A stretch of 32,275 nt of DNA, from positions 32,588 to 64,862 of the forward strand of contig DDSQ01000045.1 in assembly GCA_002343845.1 (NCBI GenBank), written 5' to 3'. This DNA is from Planctomycetes bacterium UBA2386 (GTDB taxonomy: Bacteria > Planctomycetota > UBA1135 > UBA2386). A program made the translations under genes and the position numbers. The notes beneath the pieces were generated by a model. The model had not been told where the DNA came from. It was given only the letters and a program-made list of their open reading frames with translations, and made no database searches. Of this stretch, positions 22,522 through 30,555 are shown piece after piece (within the stretch, counting starts at the first letter, position 1; the number at the start of each line of letters is the position of its first letter).

Positions 22522-23988
22522 TCAGGCGCCGCCGTGCTGCTGGCGCAGGTGTTCGCGGAAGCGCCGCCGCAGCGCCGCCACCGTGGGCGCATCGGCGGTC
22601 GGGGCGATCGCCGGTCCGAGGCGCACGCAGTTCGCAGCGACGGCGTCCGCGGTGAGCGCGGCCTCGCCGGCCGAGCGGGCAACCACCCACGCCGCCTGCA
22701 GCGCGGCCCCGAGCGCCGCTGACTCGGTTTCGGCGAGCACGCGAACGGGCACGCCCCAGACGTCGGCGAGGATCTGCCGCCACAGCGCGTTGCCCGCACC
22801 ACCACCGGTGAGCCGCACTTCCCCGACCGCGATCCCCAGCGCGCGCAGCCGGTCCAGCCCGTCGGCGAGGTTGCAGGCCACGCCCTCGAGCGCGGCCCGG
22901 TAGAGCGTTCCCGGCCGCAGCGAGCCGAGTCGCATCCCGAGCAGCGATCCCGTGGCCGCCGGCAAATCCGGCACACGTTCGCCGAGCAGGAACGGCAGCC
23001 AGCAGAGTCCGTCGCTGCCGGGCGCGACGCGCTCGGCGGCAGCCGTCAACGTCGTGTGGTCGAGGCCGGTCAGCGCCTTCACCTCTTCGACGACGCCGGT
23101 GACGTTCATCACGCACAACAGGGGCAGCCAGCCCCCGTCGCTGCTGCAGAACGGCGCGATCGCGCCGCGCGGATCGACGATCGGCGACGCCGAGCGCGTG
23201 AAGATCGTGCCCGAGGTGCCGAGGCTGCAGACGACGACGCCATCGCGTGTCGCTCCGCCGCCGATCGCCGACATCATGTTGTCGCCGCCGCCGGTGGCAA
23301 CCGGGATACCGGGCCGCAGGCCCAGCGCGTTCGCCGCTGCGGCCGTGAGCCTCCCGGCCAAGCCGTCGCTCGCGCGCAGCGGTGCGACCATCGCCGGCAA
23401 CCGCGCGTCGATCGCGGCGAGTGCGCGAGCGTCGTAGCCGCGTCGGACCGGATCGAACCAGCCGGTGCCCGATGCATCGCCGGGCTCGGCGGAACGTTCG
23501 CCGGTGAGCCAGAGGTTGGCGTAGTCGTGTGGCAACAGCACGCTGCGCACGCGCGCCCAGTGGGCCACCTCGTGCCGCGCGAGCCACAGCAGCTTGCTCG
23601 CGGTGAAGCCGGTCGGCACGACGCGCCCGAGCTTGGCCGTCAGTTCCGCGGCCTCGGCCGCGGTCGCCGTGTCGCACCACAGTTTCGCCGGGCGCACGAC
23701 CTCGCCTCGATCGTCGAGCACCACGGCACCGTGCTGCTGCCCGGACACCGCGAGCCCCGCGATCGACGTGCGATCGACGGCAGCCAGCGCTTGCGTGGCC
23801 GCACTGCGCAGGGCGGTGAGCCAGTCCGCGGGGCGCTGCTCCTGGTGCCCTGGCGGCAGGCCGGCGAGCAGTTCGAGCGGCGCGCTACCGCGGCCGACGA
23901 CTTCGCCGCGCACCGGATCGACGACGACGGCCTTGCAACTCTGCGTGCCGATGTCGATGCCGAGGAACAACGCTCCGGGCGCCGTCAT
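22522..23988 (-). CDS. xylB: Xylulokinase (FGGY carbohydrate kinase)
   Basis: A 488-residue FGGY-family kinase that phosphorylates D-xylulose to xylulose 5-phosphate for the pentose phosphate pathway. The N-terminal phosphate-binding loop is GIDIGTQSCKA (Asp12). The substrate motif is SGQQHG (about 82-87), where XylB usually has SGQMHG. The catalytic Asp lies in ATGGGDNMM (about Asp236), and CSLGTSGTIF and LTGGGAGNALWRQI complete the ATP site. Length fits XylB (about 480-500). No xylose isomerase, transporter or regulator gene is adjacent, so it is a solitary kinase and sugar specificity could differ. It lies 52 bases after the PVC cytochrome gene on the same strand. Confidence 0.88.
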   Translation of the reverse strand: MTAPGALFLGIDIGTQSCKAVVVDPVRGEVVGRGSAPLELLAGLPPGHQEQRPADWLTALRSAATQALAAVDRTSIAGLAVSGQQHGAVVLDDRGEVVRPAKLWCDTATAAEAAELTAKLGRVVPTGFTASKLLWLARHEVAHWARVRSVLLPHDYANLWLTGERSAEPGDASGTGWFDPVRRGYDARALAAIDARLPAMVAPLRASDGLAGRLTAAAANALGLRPGIPVATGGGDNMMSAIGGGATRDGVVVCSLGTSGTIFTRSASPIVDPRGAIAPFCSSDGGWLPLLCVMNVTGVVEEVKALTGLDHTTLTAAAERVAPGSDGLCWLPFLLGERVPDLPAATGSLLGMRLGSLRPGTLYRAALEGVACNLADGLDRLRALGIAVGEVRLTGGGAGNALWRQILADVWGVPVRVLAETESAALGAALQAAWVVARSAGEAALTADAVAANCVRLGPAIAPTADAPTVAALRRRFREHLRQQHGGA

Positions 23989-24040
23989 GCGAAGGTCGGG
24001 TGCGGCATGGTCGCGATGCGTCGCGAACGTAGCGACGCCA

Positions 24041-26578
24041 TCACTTCGTGCCGAGCAGTTCCTGCGCGGTCCACGGCTCGGAGCGGTCGCGGTGCGCCGC
24101 GCGAAGTGCGGCGACGTCGGCGACCTCGACCGCCGTCGCGGCGTGGCCGAACGCGCGCCGCGCGTAACTCGTCACCTGCGCGACCTCGGCATCCGACAGC
24201 TGCGCTTGGGCCGGCATCTCGAGCGTCCACGTCGTGCCGGCAACCTCGATCGGACCGCGCACGCCATGCGCGACGATGCGCACCAGCCGTTCGGGTGGCC
24301 CGACCACCCACTCGGAATCGCGCAACGGCGGCGCCAGTCCGGGCATGCCGCGGCCGTCGAGCTGATGGCAGGCAGCACAAGCCCGCGCGTAGACGCGTTC
24401 GCCGGCCCGCACGAGCTGCTGCTGTGCGGTGGTCAGTTCGTGCGCCGTCGACGGCGCCGAGGCGCCAGCGATCACCACGGCCGCGGCGAGTTCCTGCGCG
24501 AGGGCGGCGACGTCGCGTTCGCCACCGCCGGCGAGCTGCACGAGCGTGCGCGATGGCGAACCGAGCACCAGCCACCCGTCGCGGGCCGCACCCTTCGGCA
24601 GCCCGTCGACGGCGCCGCGCAGGAGCGCGCGCGTCCAGTCCCCCGACGCGGCCGCCGCCGCGTCGAACAGTTGCCGCTGCAGGCTCTCGCGCCGCGTGCG
24701 CAAGGCCCGCGCGGCGAGATCCCGCACGGCAGCGAACCTCCACTCCGACGCACCTTCGCCGCGTTCCCGCCAGCGGACCAGCAACGCGACGAGGTCGTCG
24801 CCGGCAGCCGCGGCGACCGCGGCCCGTAGGCTCGCGTCGTCGCCGTGAGCCGCGAGCAGGGTCTCCAGCAACGCGAGCCGACGATCGTGGTGGCGCGCCG
24901 CCTTCGGCTGCGCAGCCACGTCGGCGAGCGCCAGCGCAACGAGCCACCGCACGTTCGCGGGCCCGGCTGCCGCGAGCGCACCCAGGCGCGCCCACAGATG
25001 GCCGTCGCCCGCGGCCAGGAACGGAGCGGCGTAGGGCAGCGCGAACGCCTGCACGCCAACGTCTTCGTCGCGCAACGCGGACCGCACGTCGTCGGCGGTC
25101 AGCAGTTCGAGCCCGACCAGCACACCGAACGCAGCGATGCGCGTCGCGGGCGTGGCCCCGCCGCGCGCCGATGCGCGCACGGCGGCGGCGGCCGTTCGTT
25201 CCTGGCGCAACACGAGTTCGCGCATCGCCAGGTCGCGGCGTGCGCCGTTGCGATCGCCCAGCGCGGTCACCAGGTCCGAAGCCGGCACGTCGAACAACGA
25301 GGGGGATGGCCGCGTCGCCGTCCCCGTCGGCGCGATGCGCCAGATGCGGCCAAGTCCGATCGGGCGTTCGAGACCACGTGCCTCGATCTGCCGGCGCAGG
25401 AACGTCGTCACGAAGTTGCGGTGCTGGATCACGCCGCGGTACATGTCGACGACGTAGAGCGCGCCGTCGAAGCCGGTGAGCAACCCGACCGGTCGGAACC
25501 GTTCGTCGGTCGACGCCAGGAACTCACGACGTTCCGCTTCGTACGGATTGGCGCCGCGCAACTGGGCATCGTGGTCCCGCAGCACGATGCGCCGGACCAG
25601 GTTGCCCGCCGGCTCGCAGACGAAGACGTCGGCGTCGCACGGCAGCAGCCCGCCGCGGTAGACGTGGGGCGCGCAGGCCGCCGTGTGGATCGCGAGCACC
25701 CACTCGACGAGGCGGCCGACCTGATAGCCGCGGTTGACGCCCGGCGTGATGCGGATCGGCCAGACCGTGCGTTCGGGACAGACGCGCCAGTTCAGGCCCG
25801 CCAGGCCGCCGGTGGCCGCCGCGAGCGGGCCGTAGCGGCCGGGCACCAGGTCGCAGCGCAACCAGTCCTCGTTGTAGTTGAAGTAGCAACGCCCGCGGTC
25901 GTCGTGGCTGATGCCCCATTGCCCGCCGCCGGCGCCGGTCTCGACGCGGAACCCATCCGGCGTCCAGCGCCACAGCCGCGGGTCGTTGGCAACGTGGATG
26001 CGCTGGTCGAGACCCCAGAGCAGGCCGTTGCCGGAGTGCTCCGGGTTGTCGAGGCCGGCTTCGAAACCGCCCGCGAGCGCCTGCCGGCCGTCGGCGCGCA
26101 GATCGCCGTCGACGTCGGGGAGCCACACGAGATCCGGCGGCAGAACGACCAGAGCACCGCCACGCAACGGCAGCACGGCGCGCGGCAGCACGAGTTCGTC
26201 GGCGAAGACGGTGGAACGGTCGGCGCGGCCGTCGCCGTCGTCGTCGGCGAGCACGACGATCCGGCCATTCGCGGCACGTTCGCCAGTCGCGTCGATGTCG
26301 TTCATGTAGCCGCGCATCTCGACCACCCACATGCGCCCGGCGGCGTCGAGAGCGGCGGCGACCGGATCGGCGACCAGCGGTTCGGCAGCGAACAACTGCA
26401 GTGCGAAGCCATCCCGCAGCTGCATCGTCGTGGCCTGCTCGGCCGGCGATCGCGCCGGGGCGGGCGGCACCACCAGCGTCGCCGGCAACGCGGTCTGGGT
26501 TTCGCCAGGGCGATCGCCCTGCTGCGCCGACAACACGCCGGAGAAGCAGAGCAGCGACCAGCAGCACCGAGCCGACAT
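24041..26578 (-). CDS. PVC-type heme-binding CxxCH protein, exported dehydrogenase-like
   Basis: An 845-residue exported protein of a family nearly confined to Planctomycetota, Verrucomicrobiota and relatives. The ATG at 26578 starts a signal peptide (MSARCCWSLLCFSGVLSAQQ). The N-terminal half is a beta-propeller like membrane-bound sugar dehydrogenases: GFALQLFAAEPLVADPVAAA, WVVEMRGYMND, LADDDGDGRAD, NGLLWGLDQRIHV, then GFDGALYVVDMYRGVIQHR. The middle holds HEAT-like helices. The C-terminus is a cytochrome c domain with CAACH (about 734-738) and a candidate axial Met in TLEMPAQ (about 788). It probably oxidises a carbohydrate or polysaccharide-derived substrate in the periplasm and passes electrons through heme. 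A -10-like CATACT lies 7 bases before the ATG. Confidence 0.93.
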   Translation of the reverse strand: MSARCCWSLLCFSGVLSAQQGDRPGETQTALPATLVVPPAPARSPAEQATTMQLRDGFALQLFAAEPLVADPVAAALDAAGRMWVVEMRGYMNDIDATGERAANGRIVVLADDDGDGRADRSTVFADELVLPRAVLPLRGGALVVLPPDLVWLPDVDGDLRADGRQALAGGFEAGLDNPEHSGNGLLWGLDQRIHVANDPRLWRWTPDGFRVETGAGGGQWGISHDDRGRCYFNYNEDWLRCDLVPGRYGPLAAATGGLAGLNWRVCPERTVWPIRITPGVNRGYQVGRLVEWVLAIHTAACAPHVYRGGLLPCDADVFVCEPAGNLVRRIVLRDHDAQLRGANPYEAERREFLASTDERFRPVGLLTGFDGALYVVDMYRGVIQHRNFVTTFLRRQIEARGLERPIGLGRIWRIAPTGTATRPSPSLFDVPASDLVTALGDRNGARRDLAMRELVLRQERTAAAAVRASARGGATPATRIAAFGVLVGLELLTADDVRSALRDEDVGVQAFALPYAAPFLAAGDGHLWARLGALAAAGPANVRWLVALALADVAAQPKAARHHDRRLALLETLLAAHGDDASLRAAVAAAAGDDLVALLVRWRERGEGASEWRFAAVRDLAARALRTRRESLQRQLFDAAAAASGDWTRALLRGAVDGLPKGAARDGWLVLGSPSRTLVQLAGGGERDVAALAQELAAAVVIAGASAPSTAHELTTAQQQLVRAGERVYARACAACHQLDGRGMPGLAPPLRDSEWVVGPPERLVRIVAHGVRGPIEVAGTTWTLEMPAQAQLSDAEVAQVTSYARRAFGHAATAVEVADVAALRAAHRDRSEPWTAQELLGTK

Positions 26579-26585
26579 CACGCGC

Positions 26586-26591
26586 AGTATG
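26586..26591 (-). promoter_or_regulatory. Candidate -10 element giving a leaderless mRNA for the PVC cytochrome gene
   Basis: On the minus strand GTCATACTGCGCGTG runs into the ATG at 26578: CATACT, then 7 bases, then the start codon, with no Shine-Dalgarno. The same ATACTGC core appears before the ECF sigma gene at 29712. Confidence 0.38.
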
Positions 26592-26629
26592 ACGCTCCCG
26601 CGCGCGCCGGCCACGGTCGCAACCGGGCT

Positions 26630-29155
26630 TCAGCCGCCGATCGTCGCGAACCCACCACTCGGCACGTCCACGATGCGTTCGGTGGCGCCGATGCGAACCA
26701 TGTAGCGACCGGGCGGCAGGTCGCCGACTTCCCAGCCGTTCGCCTCGCCGACGCATCGCGACAACGTCGGTGCCGGACCGGGCAGGTACCAGTCGATCGG
26801 CTGCATCTCGAGAACCTCCATGACACTCCCGACCGGCTGCTGATGCGGTTGCAGGATCACGCGACCGGTTTCCGGCGCCACGATCTCGGTGCTGGCCTCC
26901 AGTTCGCCGGCGCGCACCAAGAACATGTTGCGCCGCGGGGTGATCACCACGACGTCGCCAGCAACCTCGCCCGTGCGGAGGACGCCATCGTCATCGGTCA
27001 GGCCCAAGAACTGCGGCACGCGCCGGCCGCGAGCGGTTTCGACGCCCAGCGCGAACACCTGCGCGTCGGCCACTGGCTGCCCGGACTCGGTGCGCACCGT
27101 CACCCCGAACGAGCCGCCACCGGCGGCCCCACCGAAGTGCTCGTGGCGGTAGTTGTTCGCCAGTTCGAGCGAAGCGGCCGGCACCTTCTGCATCGGCTGG
27201 AACACCGACGCGAACGGCGTCACGGTGCCCGGAGCCGGGCGCATCCGTGGCGTGCCGGCGAGGCTGTCGAACACCATCTGCCGCACGATCGCGGTAGCGG
27301 CGCCACCATAGAGCGCCCAGAGCGGTTGCCAGCCGACCTGCGTCAACGGCACCACGCCGGCACCATCGGTGGCGACGCGTCGGCGCACGAGGCCTGCACC
27401 TTTGGGCAGCCCCGGCACTTCTTCGAGCATGTCGACGGTCGCGTTGGCGGGCAGCCCATACATGCGCACCCACCGCAGCATCCGCATCGCGATCGCCGGC
27501 AACTCGACCCCCGCCAGCAGTCCACCACGTTCGGGAATGACGACGCTCGTGGCGGCGAGTTCGGGGTGGAACAGCACGAGGCGCAGCGACTGCTGCGACG
27601 GCAGGAACGCCGGCAGCCGGTCGATGCGGAAGGAGCCGTGGACATCGGTCAGACGCCGTTCGGCGAGCATCGGCAGCACGAGGCCGAACGCTTCGTCCAC
27701 GATGCACGGCACCACCAGGACCCCTTGCCGCGCGGTGCCAGCTTCGTCGCGCACGGTCCCGTGCACCGGCAGGGAGCGCCGGAGCGTGAACGGCGCGCGG
27801 AACGCACTGACGTCGCCGTTGTGGCGAACCGCGTAGACGTCGGGCGCCAGCACGCCGAGTTCGGGCCGCGACGCCGGCGGCAGTGCCAGCACCATCGACC
27901 AATCCACGGTGAAGCCGCTCGGTCCTTCGATCTGGAACCCGCCGTCGGCCAGGACCACGCGACTCGCGTGCACCGGACCGCCGTTGACCGACATCGTCAA
28001 CATCACGTCGGCGCCCATGCACGGCGAGCCGACGTTGTCGAGAACTCGCCCGACCAGACGCGACGAGTCGACAGGCTCGACCACCGGGGACTCGTCGCGG
28101 TTCACCTCGTCGCGCGGCGCGGCGGCGATTCCGCCGCCGACGGCCACGACCTTGGTGTCGCCCGAACCCTGCCAGACGCCGATGAACCCGGCTGCGACCA
28201 ACGTGGCGCCGACGGCCGGTCGCACGATGCGCGCCTGGTCGCCGCCATGCACCTCGACTTCGATCAACAGTTCCTGCGGCAACGACGCAAGCGGGTCGGT
28301 GCCGGCATCGCCGAGCAGTTCGGGCGGCGTCGCGACGGACACGGAGTACTCGCCGACGCCGAACTCGACCATGCTGCCGTCGGCCATCGGGATCGTCACC
28401 GGGCGGTTCGTCGACAGATCGATCTGGCCGGTCAGCGACGGCGAACCGTCGCTGAGGCAGACCGCGCTGTTGCCGCGCAGCCGCAGCGTGGCCGCCGGCT
28501 GCGGGCGGCTCGACGCGTCGTGCCACTCGACTCGCGCGAGGCCGCCTTGCGCCACGCGCAACGCCTCGTTCTCGCCCAAGCCGTCACCGCGACCGAGTTG
28601 GCGCCCACCGTGGTAGGTGCCATCGGCGGAGACGACGACGAGGCGTGACAGCCCTTCTGGGCCCGAGGCGTCGTCGGCCAACCGAACGGCGAGACCGAGC
28701 ACGCAGAACATCGCGAACGCACCGAGCAGCAGCACGACCGGCGACAGTCGCGCCACGGACAGACGCGGCGCTGCCGGGGAAGCCGTTCGCGCCTCGGCGG
28801 CCCGGGCGACGGCCGCGGCGACATCCGCCTCGCGGACCATCGACGTCTCGTCGAGCACCAACCGCTCGACCAGGCGAGCGGCGAAGTCGTCGGGCAGCGG
28901 CGGCAGCGGCGGCACCGCCGCGCTGCAGACGCGCAGCAAGCGCATGCGTTCGTGCTCGGTCCGCGCCAGTTCGATCGCGCAGGTGCGGCAGGAGTGCACG
29001 TGTTGTTCGAGTTCGCGCGAGTGCGACGGCTCGAGGTCCGCGTCGACGAAGTCACGCAGCCAGCCGCGCACCTGGGCGCAGTCCGGCGACGCCGGCGGCG
29101 ACCGGCGCAGATCGTCGGGATTCGGCGGCTGGTGCAGCGGTTCGCGAATGCTCAT
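26630..29155 (-). CDS. Anti-sigma factor with zinc finger, FecR-like and carboxypeptidase-regulatory-like repeats
   Basis: An 841-residue membrane protein. Residues about 26-60 form a zf-HC2/anti-sigma zinc-binding domain (Cys26, then HVHSCRTC with His52, Cys56, Cys59), which holds an ECF sigma factor in the cytoplasm. A transmembrane helix follows (PVVLLLGAFAMFCVLGLAVRL, about 139-159). Outside, residues about 195-280 resemble a FecR-type domain (ALRVAQGGLARVEW, then GSMVEFGVGEYSVSV). Several carboxypeptidase-regulatory-like beta-sandwich repeats come next (SSRLVGRVLDNVGSPCMGA, LPVHGTVRDEAGTARQG, FGVTVRTESGQPVADAQV). The start overlaps the sigma gene's stop by 4 bases (ATGA at 29152). The large outer part suggests it senses or binds something in the envelope; the signal is unknown. 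The gene is unusually long for an anti-sigma factor. Confidence 0.82.
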   Translation of the reverse strand: MSIREPLHQPPNPDDLRRSPPASPDCAQVRGWLRDFVDADLEPSHSRELEQHVHSCRTCAIELARTEHERMRLLRVCSAAVPPLPPLPDDFAARLVERLVLDETSMVREADVAAAVARAAEARTASPAAPRLSVARLSPVVLLLGAFAMFCVLGLAVRLADDASGPEGLSRLVVVSADGTYHGGRQLGRGDGLGENEALRVAQGGLARVEWHDASSRPQPAATLRLRGNSAVCLSDGSPSLTGQIDLSTNRPVTIPMADGSMVEFGVGEYSVSVATPPELLGDAGTDPLASLPQELLIEVEVHGGDQARIVRPAVGATLVAAGFIGVWQGSGDTKVVAVGGGIAAAPRDEVNRDESPVVEPVDSSRLVGRVLDNVGSPCMGADVMLTMSVNGGPVHASRVVLADGGFQIEGPSGFTVDWSMVLALPPASRPELGVLAPDVYAVRHNGDVSAFRAPFTLRRSLPVHGTVRDEAGTARQGVLVVPCIVDEAFGLVLPMLAERRLTDVHGSFRIDRLPAFLPSQQSLRLVLFHPELAATSVVIPERGGLLAGVELPAIAMRMLRWVRMYGLPANATVDMLEEVPGLPKGAGLVRRRVATDGAGVVPLTQVGWQPLWALYGGAATAIVRQMVFDSLAGTPRMRPAPGTVTPFASVFQPMQKVPAASLELANNYRHEHFGGAAGGGSFGVTVRTESGQPVADAQVFALGVETARGRRVPQFLGLTDDDGVLRTGEVAGDVVVITPRRNMFLVRAGELEASTEIVAPETGRVILQPHQQPVGSVMEVLEMQPIDWYLPGPAPTLSRCVGEANGWEVGDLPPGRYMVRIGATERIVDVPSGGFATIGG

Positions 29156-29712
29156 TCGCGCACCTCCTGCAGCCGGCTGGCCAACAGGTCCTTGCCGCGC
29201 GCGATCTGCACCTTGACGTTGCTGACGGAGATGTCGAGCGCCGCGGCAATCTGCTGGTTCGTGTAGCCGCGGAGGTACTTCAGCTCGAGCGGTTCGCGCA
29301 CGCGCGGCGACAGCTGCTCGAGGTGGTCGCGAACGCTGCTGCCGAGATGCTCGCGCACGGCACCCGGGTGCCGCGCGTCGGAGAGCTGCGCCATCGCCAC
29401 CTGCCCTTCCTCGCCGCCGCGCACTCCCGGCAGTTCGGCGACCCGGCGGCGGCGCAGGCGGTCCCGGCAGGCGTTGCCCGCGATCCGCAGCAGCCACGGT
29501 TCGAGCGCCCGTTGGTGATCGAACGAGCCGCGCGCGCGGAACAACTTCAGGAACGCGTCCTGCGTCGCTTCTTCGGCATCTTCGGGCCGACGCAGGATGC
29601 TCATCGCCAGCGCATGCACCATGGTCTGGTACCTCCGCACCAACTGCTCGAACGCGCCCAGGTCCCCGGCCTGGATCTGCAACATCAGTTCGTTCTCGGG
29701 AGGCTGACTCAA
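29152..29712 (-). CDS. RNA polymerase ECF-type sigma factor
   Basis: A 186-residue sigma factor with regions 2 and 4 only. Region 2 shows the classic QAGDLGAFEQLVRRYQTMVHAL, PEDAEEATQDAFLKLFRARG and LEPWLLRIAGNACRDRLRRR. Region 4 has VREPLELKYLRGYTNQQIAAALDIS (split here as VREPLELKYLRGY and NQQIAAALDIS) and SNVKVQIARGKDLL. The longest frame begins with TTG at 29712 and retains NELMLQIQAGD, which aligns with the usual ECF N-terminus; an ATG at 29685 would trim it. No good Shine-Dalgarno precedes the TTG. It is co-transcribed with, and inhibited by, the overlapping anti-sigma gene. A dyad over its predicted promoter may control the operon. Confidence 0.92.
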   Translation of the reverse strand: MSQPPENELMLQIQAGDLGAFEQLVRRYQTMVHALAMSILRRPEDAEEATQDAFLKLFRARGSFDHQRALEPWLLRIAGNACRDRLRRRRVAELPGVRGGEEGQVAMAQLSDARHPGAVREHLGSSVRDHLEQLSPRVREPLELKYLRGYTNQQIAAALDISVSNVKVQIARGKDLLASRLQEVRE

Positions 29713-29740
29713 GGTTGCTGGGCGAGGGCCCGACGGGAGC

Positions 29741-29755
29741 GCGGCAGTATGCCGC
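29741..29755 (-). promoter_or_regulatory. Dyad GCGGCA-tac-TGCCGC over a predicted -10 of the ECF operon
   Basis: The minus strand reads GCGGCATACTGCCGC: perfect 6-base arms around a 3-base centre, containing a CATACT -10-like hexamer (29746-29751). Transcription would start about 27 bases before the TTG of the sigma gene. The symmetry is well suited to a dimeric regulator. The rest of the 254-base divergent gap 29713-29966 holds a small GCCGG/CCGGC stem at 29814-29829 and no other recognisable element. Confidence 0.4.
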
Positions 29756-29966
29756 CCCTACGCGTCCCTGCGGGGCGTTTGGACCGCCTTTCTGGGATCC
29801 GGGCGCGGCATCTGCCGGCCCCCACCGGCGTAGCCGCTCCTGGGGCGGGCGGCAGCCCAACCAGGGCATTTCTCCCTGCCATTCAAGGGGGTCGCCGATC
29901 CGACCGATGCCATGGGCACCCGGCACCCAGCCGCACCCACCCCGACGCAAGGACCCCCAGACTCCC

Positions 29967-30545
29967 ATGGCCAAGATCCCCGACAAGCAGGGCCTGTTCT
30001 TCGAACTCGACGGCGTCGTCGTCGCCCAAGCGCGCCTGACCGCGGACGGCGAGATCCCGTTCCTGCCCAACGCCCTCGAGGCGCTGCGCCGCATCGATCC
30101 GACGCGCTTCCAGATCTTCGTCGCCACCAGCCGCCGCGACATCGCCTTCGGCGAACAGAAGGAACGCGACTTCACCCGCTTCTGCGAGGTGTTCCTCGCG
30201 CGCATGCAGCAGGAGCAGATCCCGATCGCGAAGATCTACAGCTGCCCGTTCCACCCCAAGGGCAAGGGGCGCTTCCGCAAGGAGAGCGTGTTCCGCAAGC
30301 CCGGCCCGGGCATCTACAAGATGGCGCAGCAGGAGTTCGACCTCGACCTGCATCGCTGCTGGATGATCGGCCACACGACGGCCGACGTGCTGTCGGCCCA
30401 ACGCGCCGAGGTCGGCACGATCCTGGTGCGCACCGGCCACGGCGGACGCGACGGCGAGTTCCAGGTCGAACCGCACTTCGTCGAGGACGACTTCTGGCAC
30501 GCGATCGCGCGCGTGCGGCAGTTCGAAGCGGCGCTGCGCGTGTAG
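29967..30545 (+). CDS. GmhB-like HAD-fold protein with degraded active site
   Basis: A 192-residue protein clearly of the D-glycero-D-manno-heptose-1,7-bisphosphate 7-phosphatase/histidinol-phosphatase HAD subfamily. It has NALEALRRI, FVATSRRDIAFG, CPFHPKGKG, then FRKPGPGIYKMAQQEFDLDL and WMIGHTTADV. However, key residues differ. Motif I is FFELDGVVV, with Glu13 where the nucleophile Asp is expected. Motif IV reads GHTTAD instead of GDxxxD (His136 for Asp). The zinc loop keeps Cys93 and His96 but lacks the two later cysteines. Lys111 is kept. The frame is intact, so this is a pseudoenzyme candidate rather than a broken gene. The ATG at 29967 is where homology begins; a weak AAGGA lies 12 bases upstream. 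It is convergent with pgk, 10 bases apart. Confidence 0.83.
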   Translation: MAKIPDKQGLFFELDGVVVAQARLTADGEIPFLPNALEALRRIDPTRFQIFVATSRRDIAFGEQKERDFTRFCEVFLARMQQEQIPIAKIYSCPFHPKGKGRFRKESVFRKPGPGIYKMAQQEFDLDLHRCWMIGHTTADVLSAQRAEVGTILVRTGHGGRDGEFQVEPHFVEDDFWHAIARVRQFEAALRV

Positions 30546-30555
30546 CGCGGCGTCG

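Noticed and set aside
24845..28648. A 1267-codon plus-strand open frame across the PVC cytochrome and anti-sigma genes
   Set aside because: Same antisense artefact. The minus strand carries recognisable domains, signal peptides and a CxxCH motif.
29156..30205. Upstream extension of the anti-sigma reading frame through the sigma gene and into the divergent region
   Set aside because: The frame is open, but it would overlap the whole ECF sigma gene and the antisense of the HAD gene. The ATGA overlap at 29152-29155 gives the expected start with the zinc finger near the N-terminus.
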